Positions 18,167 to 26,720 are shown, counted from the first letter of the stretch. The stretch is DNA of 64,000 bases from CBDIBC01 sp965276635 (GCA_965276635.1 CBDIBC010000004.1:682001-746000); one strand, 5' to 3'. Notes: a model not told the origin generated them from the sequence alone. A program made the numbers and translations.

Positions 18167-18934
18167 GTGACCGATAACCAGTCCCCGCTCGAGGTGGCTC
18201 TCGACGTCTTGCTCTATGCCCCTCTCGGGTTCGCCGTGACGGTGGGCGAGGAGCTCCCGAAGCTGGCCGCCAAGGGAAAGGCGCGGGCCCAGGTGGCTCG
18301 CATGGTCGGCCAGTTCGCCGTCGCCCAGAGCCGCAAGGAGGTCGGGCGGCGCCTGGGCCAGGATCGGGCGCCAGCCTCCGGCCCGGCGCCGGGCGCTGCG
18401 CCTCGCCCGGCGCCGCCGGCGGCGTCGTCTGGGGGCTCCCAGACGGCAGGCCCCAGACCGGCGGGCGCACAGTCTGCGACCCCGACCGGCCGTGGCCCCA
18501 TGGGCGGCCCATCGATGGGCGCTGCGTCGACAGGAACGGCCTCGACAGGACCGGCCCGGCCGGCCGGGGTGCCCGGCCCGGGGATGTCGGCCCCTCGAGG
18601 TGCGAGAGCGGCGGGATCGGCAGCCGCGTCCGCTCGGGGGTCGGCGGCGGGCGCTCGGGGGTCGGCGGCGGGCGCTCGGGGGTCGGCGGCGGGCGCTCGG
18701 GGGTCGGCCGCCAGCCCTCGTGGGTCGGCGGCGGCGCGGGCGACGGCCGGCCGGTCGAAGCCGAGCGCGGACGGTTTGGCCATACCGGGCTACGACGCCC
18801 TGTCGGCGTCGCAAGTGGTGCAGCGCCTGGCCGGCCTGGCGGCAGACGAGCTGGACGCAGTGAAGGCATACGAGTCCGCCACCAGGGGGCGACGGACCAT
18901 CCTGGCCCGGGTGGGCCAGCTGCAGGGCAGCTGA
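18167..18934 (+). CDS. Hypothetical protein with ARGSAAG repeats and a conserved C-terminal segment
   Basis: 255 residues from GTG 18167. The N-terminal 65 residues (LEVALDVLLYAPLGFAVTV onward) look amphipathic and may associate with membranes. A long Ala/Gly/Pro/Ser-rich linker (65-205) includes heptad repeats ARGSAAG. The C-terminal 50 residues, with PGYDALSASQVVQRLAGL, form a helical module that recurs in actinobacterial proteins of unknown function. The linker should be disordered, with its repeat number set by slippage of a 21-bp DNA repeat. Confidence 0.75.
   Translation: MTDNQSPLEVALDVLLYAPLGFAVTVGEELPKLAAKGKARAQVARMVGQFAVAQSRKEVGRRLGQDRAPASGPAPGAAPRPAPPAASSGGSQTAGPRPAGAQSATPTGRGPMGGPSMGAASTGTASTGPARPAGVPGPGMSAPRGARAAGSAAASARGSAAGARGSAAGARGSAAGARGSAASPRGSAAARATAGRSKPSADGLAIPGYDALSASQVVQRLAGLAADELDAVKAYESATRGRRTILARVGQLQGS
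18632..18716. repeat. 21-bp coding tandem repeat (ARGSAAG heptads)
   Basis: Three identical 21-bp copies start at 18632, 18653 and 18674, with a fourth degraded copy at 18695. They lie in the linker of the gene at 18167 and keep its frame. Confidence 0.85.
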
Positions 18935-18965
18935 GGAACGTGCCCGGAGCCACGGGACGCTGAGC

Positions 18966-19439
18966 GTGGAGAGCGCCCGCCGGGCCGAAGCCGGGGATCT
19001 CGACGCGGTGCACGCAGTGGTCGACACCGCAGTGGCCGACCTCCGTCAGCGACGCGGGGGAGCCCGACTCACCACGGACATCGAGGCCGCGGCCCGCGTG
19101 GTGGGGGAGTGGACCGCGCATCTCGCAGACGTCGATCGCCTGGTGGTGGTCGGTGAGATCGACCGAGTGGTGGTCGGTCTGGCCATCGCCCACCTGGAGC
19201 GCCGGACCGGCAGTCCCCATGCCATGGTGGACGTGCTTTACGTCGAGCCGGGCGGTCGCGGCGTCGGTGTGGCCGAGGCCATGATGAACGTGGTTGTCGA
19301 CTGGTGCGAGCAGGCCGGGTGCGACGGTGTGGATGCCGCGGCCCTGCCAGGCAGCCGCGAGGCAAAGGCGTTCTTCGAGACCCACGGGTTCGTGACCCGC
19401 CTGCTGGTCATGCACCGGCCGTTGGATGGGCGGCGATGA
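18966..19439 (+). CDS. GNAT-family N-acetyltransferase
   Basis: 157 residues. The GNAT fold is supported by the central strand MVDVLYVEPGGRGVGVAEAMM, which includes the acetyl-CoA pyrophosphate loop (consensus Q/RxxGxG/A, here GGRGVGVAE), and by the C-terminal REAKAFFETHGF helix. The enzyme should transfer an acetyl group from acetyl-CoA to an amine; the substrate cannot be told. GTG start 31 bp after the previous gene. A NUDIX gene follows, likely in the same transcription unit. Confidence 0.85.
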   Translation: MESARRAEAGDLDAVHAVVDTAVADLRQRRGGARLTTDIEAAARVVGEWTAHLADVDRLVVVGEIDRVVVGLAIAHLERRTGSPHAMVDVLYVEPGGRGVGVAEAMMNVVVDWCEQAGCDGVDAAALPGSREAKAFFETHGFVTRLLVMHRPLDGRR

Positions 19440-19529
19440 CCAGAGCGAGCAAGCCGCCTCGTCGTCCGTGGCCAATTCGGCCGATGCGAGTGTCGGGGGT
19501 GGGCCGATGAGGGCGATAGAGGCGGGTGG

Positions 19530-19955
19530 ATGACGATCGACCCCGATCGACCCGGGCGACCGGAGGTGGCGGTGGGCGCCGTCGCCGTCGACGACGGCCG
19601 GCTCCTGCTGATCCGGCGAGGCCGGGGGCCGGCCCAGGGTGCCTGGTCGGTTCCCGGCGGACGGGTGGAAGCAGGGGAGACCCTCGCCGAGGCCGTTGTG
19701 CGCGAGTTGGCCGAGGAGACCGGGCTCGAGGGTGTCTGCGAGGACCTGGTCGGCTGGGTGGAGATCATCGCCGAGGGGACCCATGCGGTCGTCTTCGACT
19801 TCCGGGTGATGATCCTGGGCTCCGACGAGCTTCACGCGGGCGACGACGCCGCCGAGGCAGCGTGGGTGCCGCTGGCGGACGTGGCCGAGCTGCGCCTGGT
19901 GAACGGGCTGGCGGAGTTCCTCCACGAGCACGGGATCCTCTCCACCATCGTGTGA
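19530..19955 (+). CDS. NUDIX hydrolase
   Basis: 141 residues with a complete Nudix box, GGRVEAGETLAEAVVREL followed by AEETGL (about residues 46-68), which binds the divalent metals. The family cleaves nucleoside diphosphates linked to another moiety. The VPGGRVEAGE context and small size fit an ADP-ribose or nucleotide-sanitising type, but the substrate cannot be assigned. Follows the GNAT gene by 90 bp. Confidence 0.9.
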   Translation: MTIDPDRPGRPEVAVGAVAVDDGRLLLIRRGRGPAQGAWSVPGGRVEAGETLAEAVVRELAEETGLEGVCEDLVGWVEIIAEGTHAVVFDFRVMILGSDELHAGDDAAEAAWVPLADVAELRLVNGLAEFLHEHGILSTIV

Positions 19956-19989
19956 GCTCCCGGTTGGCCCGACGGCCCGCTTGCTGGTC

Positions 19990-20176
19990 TACCGGCGGAG
20001 GAGGGCCTCGGCCAGCGGGCCGCCGCTCGGGGCTCAGCGTCGAGCGACAGGTACGGGTCGATCAGCTCCACCTCGAGCACGAGGGGCCGGCGCTCGGCCA
20101 GGCGACGAGGCCGACCCGAGCGTACACGGGGCGATGTGCCAGGTAGACATCGACGACGTGCATGGTCCGCACGGCC
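19990..20176 (-). pseudogene. Remnant of an ATP-grasp enzyme C-terminus
   Basis: Two minus-strand frames join to give a recognisable ATP-grasp ending. One frame (about 20176-20085) reads MHVVDVYLAHRPVYARVGLV, and the next frame reads RPLVLEVELIDPYLSLDAEP (about 20092-20030). In intact enzymes YARVDLV plus LELELIEPSLF carries Mg-ATP ligands. Here the frame breaks between them, the Asp of RVDLV is Gly, and no N-terminal part precedes it. A decayed gene is the best reading; I rely on recognition of the motif, not a database search. Confidence 0.5.
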
Positions 20177-20262
20177 ACGCCACCTAGACAGATCATGCAC
20201 CATGTGCAAGTGCCGCCGCCTGGATATCTCACCGATCCGGAAGACGCTCGGGAGCGGAGGGC

Positions 20263-20945
20263 ATGGTGAGCGACGGGCGCTCGTCGCCGGCCGGCGACTT
20301 CTCGGCGTGGCTGGCCGACGTCCAGAGCGCCATCCATCACGAGCGCGGCGCCGACGTGCCCTGTGGTGACTGCACCGGTTGTTGCACGTCCTCACAGTTC
20401 GTCCACATCGGTCCCGAAGAAGCGGACACCCTGGCCCACATCCCGGCGGAGCTGTTGTTCCCGGCGCCCCGGTTACCATCCGGCCACGTGGTCCTCGGTT
20501 ACGACGACGGGGCCACTGCCCGATGCTGATCGACGGTCGGTGCTCGATCTACGAGCACCGACCGAGGACGTGCCGCGCCTACGACTGCCGTGTGTTCCCC
20601 GCCGCCGGGATCGACCCCGACGACAAGCCGGCGATCGCTCGACAGACCCGGCGTTGGCAGTTCGCCATGCCGACCGACGACGACCGGGTTCGACTCGACG
20701 CGGTCAGGGCCGCCGCCAGGTTTCTCGGCCGGCGGTCCGACCTTCTCCCCGGCGGAACGGCGGTCACGCAGGCACAGCGCGCCGTGCTGGCCATCGAGAT
20801 CCACGACCTATTCCTCCACCCCGACCCGGAGACGGGCGAGCCGACGGTCGTCGAGCCCGATCCGGCTGCGATTCGAGCGGCGTTGACGGCGACCCTCGCC
20901 GACGAGCTGGCCGGCCGCCCTAGCCTGAGGGGGCGTGCCACCTGA
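20263..20945 (+). pseudogene. YkgJ-family cysteine-cluster protein, interrupted by a frameshift
   Basis: The N-terminal part (20263-20529) has CGDCTGCCTSSQF, the first cysteine cluster, and stops early after GYDDGATARC. The other frame continues with HCPMLIDGRCSIYEHRPRTC and RAYDCRVF, the remaining cysteine motifs of the YkgJ/UPF0153 family, and runs to 20945. Adding one G to the four-G run at 20509-20512 restores GYDDGGHCPMLIDGRC and one protein of about 228 residues. The family binds an iron-sulfur or zinc cluster of unknown role. This may be a real mutation or a sequencing error. Confidence 0.8.
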
Positions 20946-21025
20946 GACGCCCGCCTGAGGCCCGTGTCCACCAGGCCGTGCCCACCAGGGCCGTCCTCGG
21001 CCGATCCCAGCCGGTCCTGCGCGGC

Positions 21026-21075
21026 ATCGTTTGCGCGTTCACCCCGCGACCTTCCTGGGTCAACGCGCGAACGAT
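21026..21075. repeat. 50-bp palindromic repeat element, copy 1
   Basis: Near-perfect 19-bp arms (left from atcgtttgcgcg, right to cgcgcgaacgat) enclose a 12-nt centre. The element is homologous in outer sequence and identical in length to the one at 27701-27750. It lies in the intergenic gap between the frameshifted YkgJ gene and the enoyl-CoA hydratase gene. Confidence 0.75.
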
Positions 21076-21185
21076 GTGGCGGCGGTGACCACTGCTCACA
21101 CGGTTCCATCCGGTGGCGTCGGTCGGCAGCGTCGCTCATGGGTACCAGCGTGCCCGGGTCGCCAGGGCAACGGCGGCCAGACCGG

Positions 21186-21947
21186 TCAGCGGCCCTTCCA
21201 GACGGGAGTCCGGTCCTCCACGAACGCCCGAGGCCCCTCGGCGAAGTCCTCGGAGCGGGCGACTCGGCTGGCCGCGCCGGCAGTGGCCGCCCACAGCTCG
21301 GCGTCGGTGTAGCCGTAGGCGGCAGTGGCCACGTGCCGGCTCTCGTAGACCGCGAGCGGTGCATTGAGCGCGATCCGCTCGGCCAGGTCTCGGGCGCCGC
21401 GCAGCGCATCGCCCTGCTCGGTCAAGCGGTTCACCAGGCCCAGGTGATACGCCCGCTCGGCGCCGATGGGGTCGCCAGTGAGGATCATCTCCAGCGCCAC
21501 TTTGCTGCCTAGCGCTCGCGGCAACCGGAACAGGCCACCACCCGAGGCCACCAGCGACCGCTTGACTTCCGGGAGGGCAAAGATGGCAGTGCGCGAGGCC
21601 ACGACGAGGTCGCACGCCAACGCCATCTCCAGGCCACCGGCAAGGGCCGGCCCGTCGACCGCGGCGATGAGCGGTTTGGTCCGGCTGCGTTGCACCAGGC
21701 CGCCGAACCCGCCGCGTTCCGTGACGATGCCATCGCTGTGGCCGGCCACGATGGCTTCAAGGTCGGCGCCGGCGCAGAACACGGGCCCTTCGCCGGCGAG
21801 GATGCCGACGCGCAGGTCGTCGCTCGCCTCCAGACGGTCGATGGCCACCTCAATGCCCCGGGCCACCGCGGCATCGACGGCGTTGCGCTGCTCGGGGCGG
21901 CGGATGGTCACGATCGCGATCGCGCCCCGAACCTCGAAATCGATCAT
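21186..21947 (-). CDS. Enoyl-CoA hydratase/isomerase family protein
   Basis: 253 residues of the crotonase fold. The oxyanion-hole segments are present as GPVFCAGADLEAI and DGPALAGGLEMALACDLV. The second-Glu region reads LPEVKRSLVASGGG, so at least one of the two catalytic glutamates of true hydratases is retained; the other position looks like an Arg/Leu in LFRLPRALG. It could be a hydratase, isomerase or other crotonase-fold enzyme of fatty or amino acid breakdown. ATG 21947 was chosen because TAGGGT lies 7 nt upstream; GTG 21956 is an alternative. Confidence 0.88.
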   Translation of the reverse strand: MIDFEVRGAIAIVTIRRPEQRNAVDAAVARGIEVAIDRLEASDDLRVGILAGEGPVFCAGADLEAIVAGHSDGIVTERGGFGGLVQRSRTKPLIAAVDGPALAGGLEMALACDLVVASRTAIFALPEVKRSLVASGGGLFRLPRALGSKVALEMILTGDPIGAERAYHLGLVNRLTEQGDALRGARDLAERIALNAPLAVYESRHVATAAYGYTDAELWAATAGAASRVARSEDFAEGPRAFVEDRTPVWKGR

Positions 21948-21954
21948 CGAAGCC

Positions 21955-21960
21955 ACCCTA
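21955..21960 (-). promoter_or_regulatory. Probable -10 element for the leaderless enoyl-CoA hydratase gene
   Basis: TAGGGT on the minus strand, 7 nt before ATG 21947. It overlaps the alternative GTG start at 21956, which argues against that start. Confidence 0.45.
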
Positions 21961-22036
21961 CGACGGGCGTTGACGGGCGCTTGTCATACCCGCTGGAGGC
22001 TTCGCCAGGCATGTGGATCGCTCCCGGGCGGCCTGG

Positions 22037-22090
22037 CATCGAATTGTGTTCAAAAGTGGTTGATTTTCCACCCCAAATCGAACACAAATC
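22037..22090. promoter_or_regulatory. AT-richer dyad, ttgtgttc/gaacacaa, copy 1
   Basis: The arms ttgtgttc (22044-22051) and gaacacaa (22080-22087) enclose an inner gtgg/ccac stem. The segment stands out from the GC-rich surroundings. A similar element lies at 26721-26769. It sits upstream of the enoyl-CoA hydratase gene and just after the 629-aa gene, both on the minus strand, so it could be a regulator site or a terminator. Confidence 0.45.
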
Positions 22091-22132
22091 ATCAGGCGGG
22101 AGCCCAGCTCCCGCAGACTGGCCGCGCCGGGC

Positions 22133-24022
22133 TCAGCTCTGGTCGGACGTCTCCGACGATGCCGGGTCAGCGGGGGCCCCGGAGGTGCGTTCGGGAGGGG
22201 GGGCCGCGGGAACGGGTTCTGCCGCCGGAGCCGGACCTGGTTCGGCCGGCGCAGTTGGAGCGGGCGCGGCTGGCGCGGTGGGGGCGGGAGCGGCTGGAGC
22301 GGCTGGCGCAGTCGGAACAGGTGGAACAGCCGGTTCGGCCGCCGGCGCGGGAAGGCCTTCCTCGGCGGGAGCGGCCGGAGCGGCCGGAGGCACGGGAGCA
22401 CTCGGCACGGCGGGGGGCGCCGGCGGGGGAGCGGGGGCGGCCGGCGCCACAGGATCAGCCGGCGCCACAGGATCAGCCGAATGGCTGGCGGGTGCCGTCG
22501 CGGCCGCAGCGGTGGCGCCAGCCGTGGGAGCCGGTGCCGGCGGCCGGGGCGGGGCCGGCGGCCGGTTGCGCACCGGGCCGGGCGGGGGCGGGATGCTGAT
22601 GCCGAGCATGGCGGCCAGCGCCGGCACCCGCCCCGATTGCTGGTGGGCGGCGCGCAGGAGGTCGGGTCCTGGTTCGGGCGGGAGGCCAACGGGCTTCACG
22701 GCCCGGCGGACCGGGGAGGCGGCCACCGCGTCGAGGAGGGCGAGCCACCGTTCGGGTGGCGTGTCGGGCGCCATGGCCGCCTGGGCCGCCTCGGCCACCC
22801 GGGTGGTCAACTCCGACGACAGGCGACTGCCGGCATCGGGCGGCCGGCCGGCGAGTCGGAGGGCGCGGACCACCCGGCCCTCGTCGAGATGCCGGCCGAT
22901 CTCGTCGGCCCATGCGCCCCGCGTGGCGGTCAGCCGGCGGTCCAGGCCCTCCCGGAGCGACGCGGCCAGGGATCGGCCCTCGTCGTCGCGTGCCTGGTCG
23001 GCGCCGGCCACCACCGAACGCAGGTCGCGGATGGAGATCTCGTCGACCACCGAGACGGCGGCCTCGGCGCGATCGCGCCAGTCGGCGGACTTGAGGCGGG
23101 GTAGCAGTGTCTCAGCCAGGGCCAACAGGCTCTCGCTGTTCGGTGCCGGCCTCCCTTCCGCTTGTGCCTTTTCTCGCTCCAGGTGGAGAGCGGTGCGCAC
23201 GGCAGGGATGCCACCGCGCAGGACATGCTCGGCCACCGCCTGCTCCTCGGGGGCGAGCGAGGCCATCACCTCGTCGCGGCGGCCGTGTCCGGGGTTCAGC
23301 CGGCGGGCCTTGGCCCGGCCGCCAGCATCGGCGGAGTCGCCGCGGTGGCGCCCTCCGGCCGGGGCGCCACCGGTACGGCGGGCAGCACCACCCGGTCGAT
23401 CGCCAGTGGCACGAGCGCCGCCATCCCGACCGTCGCGATCCCGACCGGCACCGGCGTCACCAGCACCGCTCTCCCTGTCGCCTGCGCTGCGGCCGCCTCC
23501 GCTCCGCTCGCTCGCCGGGCGCCGCCCGGCGCCGTGCCCGCTGTCAGGTCGGCCACCGTCACTGCGACCGGTGCGGCGGGCGCCGTCCCCGGTGGGCCGC
23601 CCGACCAGTCGGCCGTCCTGGTCGCGTCGCTCGGGACGCAGTCCATCGCCGGTTCGACCGTCACCACCGCGCCTCTCGCCGCCACGGCCGTCGCCATCCG
23701 TTCGGGGGCGCCGCTCCGGCCGGCGGGCGCCGCGGCCCACCAGCTGGGTGGTGACACCGGGCTCGGCGCCGCCAGGCGGACCCAGGATCTCCAGGCGTTC
23801 GGGCTCGGCGCGCTTCTTGTCCTTGGGTGCGATGACGTTGATGACGGTGATCCCGTCGATCTCGAACTCGGCGTCGGCTCGCACCACGTCGCCGGCCTTG
23901 GCCCCCTCGTAGAGGAGGTCGCCGTCCACCATCCCCTTGGGTTGGCGGGCGCCCGCGGCGCGCCAGTGCCACGCCCCGTCCGGGCGCGCGCTCGTCAGCT
24001 CGATGTCGATCCTGCGGGCCAC
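22133..24022 (-). CDS. Large hypothetical protein with a conserved N-terminal domain and disordered linkers
   Basis: 629 residues from GTG 24022. Residues 1-75 (RRIDIELTSARPDGAWHWRA onward) look like a folded beta-rich domain. An Arg/Gly/Asp-rich linker follows (75-250), then a helical region (about 255-470, with MASLAPEEQAVAEHVLRGG and an Arg-rich middle) and an Ala/Pro-rich tail of about 140 residues. The basic RGG-like linker suggests binding to RNA or another nucleic acid, but that is inference. An open frame continues upstream to 25108, but that part is antisense to the di-iron protein gene. Start supported by TAGGTT 7 nt upstream. Confidence 0.75.
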   Translation of the reverse strand: MARRIDIELTSARPDGAWHWRAAGARQPKGMVDGDLLYEGAKAGDVVRADAEFEIDGITVINVIAPKDKKRAEPERLEILGPPGGAEPGVTTQLVGRGARRPERRPRTDGDGRGGERRGGDGRTGDGLRPERRDQDGRLVGRPTGDGARRTGRSDGGRPDSGHGAGRRPASERSGGGRSAGDRESGAGDAGAGRDRDGRDGGARATGDRPGGAARRTGGAPAGGRHRGDSADAGGRAKARRLNPGHGRRDEVMASLAPEEQAVAEHVLRGGIPAVRTALHLEREKAQAEGRPAPNSESLLALAETLLPRLKSADWRDRAEAAVSVVDEISIRDLRSVVAGADQARDDEGRSLAASLREGLDRRLTATRGAWADEIGRHLDEGRVVRALRLAGRPPDAGSRLSSELTTRVAEAAQAAMAPDTPPERWLALLDAVAASPVRRAVKPVGLPPEPGPDLLRAAHQQSGRVPALAAMLGISIPPPPGPVRNRPPAPPRPPAPAPTAGATAAAATAPASHSADPVAPADPVAPAAPAPPPAPPAVPSAPVPPAAPAAPAEEGLPAPAAEPAVPPVPTAPAAPAAPAPTAPAAPAPTAPAEPGPAPAAEPVPAAPPPERTSGAPADPASSETSDQS

Positions 24023-24029
24023 GGGTGCC

Positions 24030-24035
24030 AACCTA
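24030..24035 (-). promoter_or_regulatory. Probable -10 element for the 629-aa leaderless gene
   Basis: TAGGTT on the minus strand, 7 nt before GTG 24022, with no Shine-Dalgarno sequence. Confidence 0.5.
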
Positions 24036-24092
24036 CAACAGGGGCCACGGGGCCACCGAAGTGGTTCTGGTGGCACCGATAGCCTGCCGGAG

Positions 24093-24779
24093 ATGACCGC
24101 CCCTCCTGTCCTGCTGGTGCACGGGTTCGCGTCGTCGTTCGAACGGAACTGGCGCGAGCCCGGATGGGTGGACCTGCTCAGCGAGGCGGGCCGGACGGTG
24201 ATCCCGTTGGACCTCCCGGGGCACGGCACGGCCGACAAGCCGCACGACCCGGCGGCGTACGCCCACCTGGAACGCCACGTCGCCGCCGCACTCCCAGACG
24301 AGCCGGTCGATGCCGTCGGCTTCTCCATGGGCGCCGGCCTCCTGCTCGCGGTGGCTGCCAACGAGCCCGAACGCTTCGCCCACGTGGTCGTTGGCGGGGT
24401 GGGCGCCAACCTCTTCGCCAGCCATGACACCGAGGTGGCGGCTCGGGCCATCGAGACTGGGGAGGCCCCCGACAACGCCCCAGCGGCCGCCCAGGCGTTC
24501 GCCCGCTTCGCCAACGGCCCAGGTGTCGACCGCCAGGCGCTGGCCGCCTGCATGCGTCGTCCCATCGGCCAACTGACGCCCGAGCGCCTCCACACCGTGA
24601 CCTGCCCAGTCCTGGTGGTGCTGGGGGAGCGGGACTTCGCCGGGCCGGCCGCACCTCTCGTCGAGGCTCTCCCCGACGCCCAGCTGGTATCGCTAGCCGG
24701 AACGGACCACTTCGGCACGCCGAAGGACTTCCGGTTCATCGATGCCGCGCTGCGGTTCCTCGGCGCCGAGGTGGGCTGA
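24093..24779 (+). CDS. Alpha/beta-fold hydrolase
   Basis: 228 residues. The fold starts with VLLVHGFASSFERNW (oxyanion loop), has the nucleophile elbow GFSMGAG with Ser77 or so, an acid in VLGERDF and the catalytic His in AGTDHFG near the C-terminus. It resembles esterases and C-C bond hydrolases of the alpha/beta superfamily; the substrate is unknown. No signal peptide, so probably cytoplasmic. ATG 24093 has TAGCCT 7 nt upstream and no Shine-Dalgarno sequence, and is divergent from the 629-aa gene. Confidence 0.88.
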   Translation: MTAPPVLLVHGFASSFERNWREPGWVDLLSEAGRTVIPLDLPGHGTADKPHDPAAYAHLERHVAAALPDEPVDAVGFSMGAGLLLAVAANEPERFAHVVVGGVGANLFASHDTEVAARAIETGEAPDNAPAAAQAFARFANGPGVDRQALAACMRRPIGQLTPERLHTVTCPVLVVLGERDFAGPAAPLVEALPDAQLVSLAGTDHFGTPKDFRFIDAALRFLGAEVG

Positions 24780-24879
24780 AGGCTCGGCCCCGGAAGTCGC
24801 GGCCGGCCGGCGCGGCCACCCGGCGCGGCCACTGTGCCGGACCACCCTGCCGGCCCACCCCGCGTCGCCGTCCCGGGCG

Positions 24880-25977
24880 CTATCCCGCGACGTCGCCGAG
24901 GGGCTGATCCAGCTGCATGCGGTGATACTCGGCGCCCGTTTCCTCCCAGTTCTCGAACTCGAGCACCCCGAGCTCGCCGAACTTCTGGCGCAACCACCCG
25001 TCGCCGGCGTCGAGCAGTCCTAACTTCTTCAGGTTGGGAACGATCTTGGAGAACAGCACCCGGCGGAACTCGAGCTGCAACGGGTTGTGCAGCATGATCT
25101 CCGTGCACTCCCTGACCGGCATGCCGAGCGCCTCCCAGACCTCCTGGCTGAGGAAGCGGTCCCGCATCCGGACCGCTGCCTCGTAGCAGAACTCCTGGCG
25201 CTCGCGGATCTCGGGGCCGGTCAGGTCGGCGTACGCCTCCTTCAACGACAGCACGCCGAAGGCCACGTGGCGGGCCTCGTCGGCCATCACATAGCGGGTG
25301 ATCTGCTTGAGGAGCGGATCAGGCGACATCTGGTACTGGAACCCGAATGCGGCCAGGGCCAGGCCCTCCACCATGATCTGCATGCCCAGATAGGTGAAGT
25401 CCCACCGGGGCTCGCGGACGACGTCGTCGAGCAGATCGCGCAGGTGGACGTTCACCGGGAACTCCCACTCCAGCTTCTCCCGCAGGTACTTGGCGTACAC
25501 CTCGACGTGGCGGGCCTCGTCCATCACCTGGGTCGCCGCGTAGTACTTGGCATCGATCCACGGCACCGACTCCACGATCTTGGCAGTGCAGATCAGCGCA
25601 CCCTGCTCGCCGTGCAAGAACTGGCTGAGCGTCCAGGCGATGCTGGCGTGGCCAAGGTGCGCCCGCTCGTCGTCGTTGAGCTTGGCGAAGGGGCCCTCGT
25701 CGCTGCGGCCCAAGGAGTTCAACGGGTTGGTCGGGTCGCGCGCCATGTCGATCTGGCCGTCCAGCGCCCAGTCGATGTCGGTCTCGGCGTTCCACTGGGA
25801 GGTCTTGGCCTTCTCGTAGAGCGTCTGCAGCTGGGCCCGCTGACCTTTCTCGTAATCCCAGGTGAACTGGGCGTCGAACGTGTTCGACACCGCCCGGATC
25901 ATCTCCCGCTGCTCTTCCGAGCTGACGGTGCGAGCCAGCTCGTCGAGCGAGCCGGAACGGACGTCCACATCGGTCAC
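24880..25977 (-). CDS. Ferritin-like di-iron protein (R2/AurF-like)
   Basis: 365 residues, helical. Two EARH motifs, in VMDEARHVEVYAKYL and MADEARHVAFGVL, are each paired with an upstream Glu (FLHGEQGALICTAK and VEGLALAAFGF), the pattern of a carboxylate-bridged di-iron centre. It belongs to the ferritin-like superfamily that includes R2-type oxidases and AurF-like N-oxygenases, and could oxidise a small molecule or fatty acid; no partner reductase is nearby. GTG 25977 was chosen for a preceding run of G; the frame is open upstream to 26544. Codon use matches the neighbours. Confidence 0.85.
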   Translation of the reverse strand: MTDVDVRSGSLDELARTVSSEEQREMIRAVSNTFDAQFTWDYEKGQRAQLQTLYEKAKTSQWNAETDIDWALDGQIDMARDPTNPLNSLGRSDEGPFAKLNDDERAHLGHASIAWTLSQFLHGEQGALICTAKIVESVPWIDAKYYAATQVMDEARHVEVYAKYLREKLEWEFPVNVHLRDLLDDVVREPRWDFTYLGMQIMVEGLALAAFGFQYQMSPDPLLKQITRYVMADEARHVAFGVLSLKEAYADLTGPEIRERQEFCYEAAVRMRDRFLSQEVWEALGMPVRECTEIMLHNPLQLEFRRVLFSKIVPNLKKLGLLDAGDGWLRQKFGELGVLEFENWEETGAEYHRMQLDQPLGDVAG

Positions 25978-26054
25978 AGAAAACCCCCTTGGTCTGCCTC
26001 CAGTGTCGTCTCGCGGCGGACGCCCGTCAACGCCGGCTCGTCCCTGCCCCTTGC

Positions 26055-26060
26055 TAGGGT
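26055..26060 (+). promoter_or_regulatory. Probable -10 element for the 37-aa basic protein gene
   Basis: TAGGGT lies 8 nt before ATG 26069; no Shine-Dalgarno sequence is seen. Confidence 0.45.
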
Positions 26061-26068
26061 CGCTTGTC

Positions 26069-26182
26069 ATGGCACGAGGATCACGTTCGACGGTGCGCTG
26101 GAAGCACGACCGCATTCGGCGCAAGAAGGCCAGGGACACTCGGGTCCGCACCGCCAAGGCCGAAGCTCGGAAGTCGGCGTGA
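26069..26182 (+). CDS. Very small basic protein (37 aa), possibly ribosome- or nucleic-acid-associated
   Basis: The protein starts MARGSRSTVRWKHDRIRRKK and is about 40 percent Arg and Lys, with no hydrophobic segment. The size and charge recall tiny ribosomal proteins of actinobacteria, but I do not match it to a named one. It is coded in a good codon context, has a -10 element 8 nt before the ATG, and is followed 18 bp later by the DUF6941 gene in the same direction. The function is not known. Confidence 0.6.
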   Translation: MARGSRSTVRWKHDRIRRKKARDTRVRTAKAEARKSA

Positions 26183-26200
26183 TCGACCAGGAGGGATCGA

Positions 26201-26680
26201 ATGGACGCCAAGGTCCTGCTCTGCGACTTCGCTGAGGTCAGCGGCGGCAAGCTGTTCATCACGGGCGCCGGGATCTCGCTCATCGCCAGCAGCTCGCAGG
26301 TCTCGCCATACCGAGTCAACATCTGCCTCTCCGTGCTGGTCAGCATCCCCTGGAACGAGACCGACGAGCAGCACCGCCTCACCATCGAGCTCATCTCGGA
26401 GGCCAGCGGCAGCGCGCAGCGTGTCATCCTCTCCGAGCAGCTGCCCGAGGGGTCCGACGCCGCCGACCAAGGCCTGATCGTGGCCGTCTTCAGCGCGGCG
26501 CGGTCCCCGATCATGGTGCCCGGCGACGAGTCGAGCATGCCCATGGCCGTCCCGCTGTTCGGGCTGCCGTTGCCCGAGCACGGCCCCTACTTCTTCAGCG
26601 TCCGCATCGACGGGCGGGAGATGGACCGGGCGTCGTTCCGCCTGGTGCCGATCCAGGAGGCCGAGGCCGCCCAAGGCTGA
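26201..26680 (+). CDS. DUF6941-type protein
   Basis: 159 residues, beginning MDAKVLLCDFAEVSGGKLFI, a pattern I associate with DUF6941 proteins, whose role is unknown. The sequence is rich in beta-strand stretches (VNICLSVLVSIPW, GLIVAVFSA, GPYFFSVRIDG) and has no TM helix or signal peptide. It ends with a Glu/Ala tail. aggaggga lies about 8 nt before the ATG, a Shine-Dalgarno unlike the leaderless gene just upstream. Family name offered at moderate confidence. Confidence 0.75.
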   Translation: MDAKVLLCDFAEVSGGKLFITGAGISLIASSSQVSPYRVNICLSVLVSIPWNETDEQHRLTIELISEASGSAQRVILSEQLPEGSDAADQGLIVAVFSAARSPIMVPGDESSMPMAVPLFGLPLPEHGPYFFSVRIDGREMDRASFRLVPIQEAEAAQG

Positions 26681-26720
26681 CCCGGGCGACGGACCCCGGG
26701 AGCGCTCGACGTCCGCCGCT

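Noticed and set aside
24023..25108. N-terminal extension of the 629-aa gene to about 991 residues
   Set aside because: The extra part is antisense to the hydrolase gene and has no protein-like composition; a -10 element and GTG start lie at 24035-24020.
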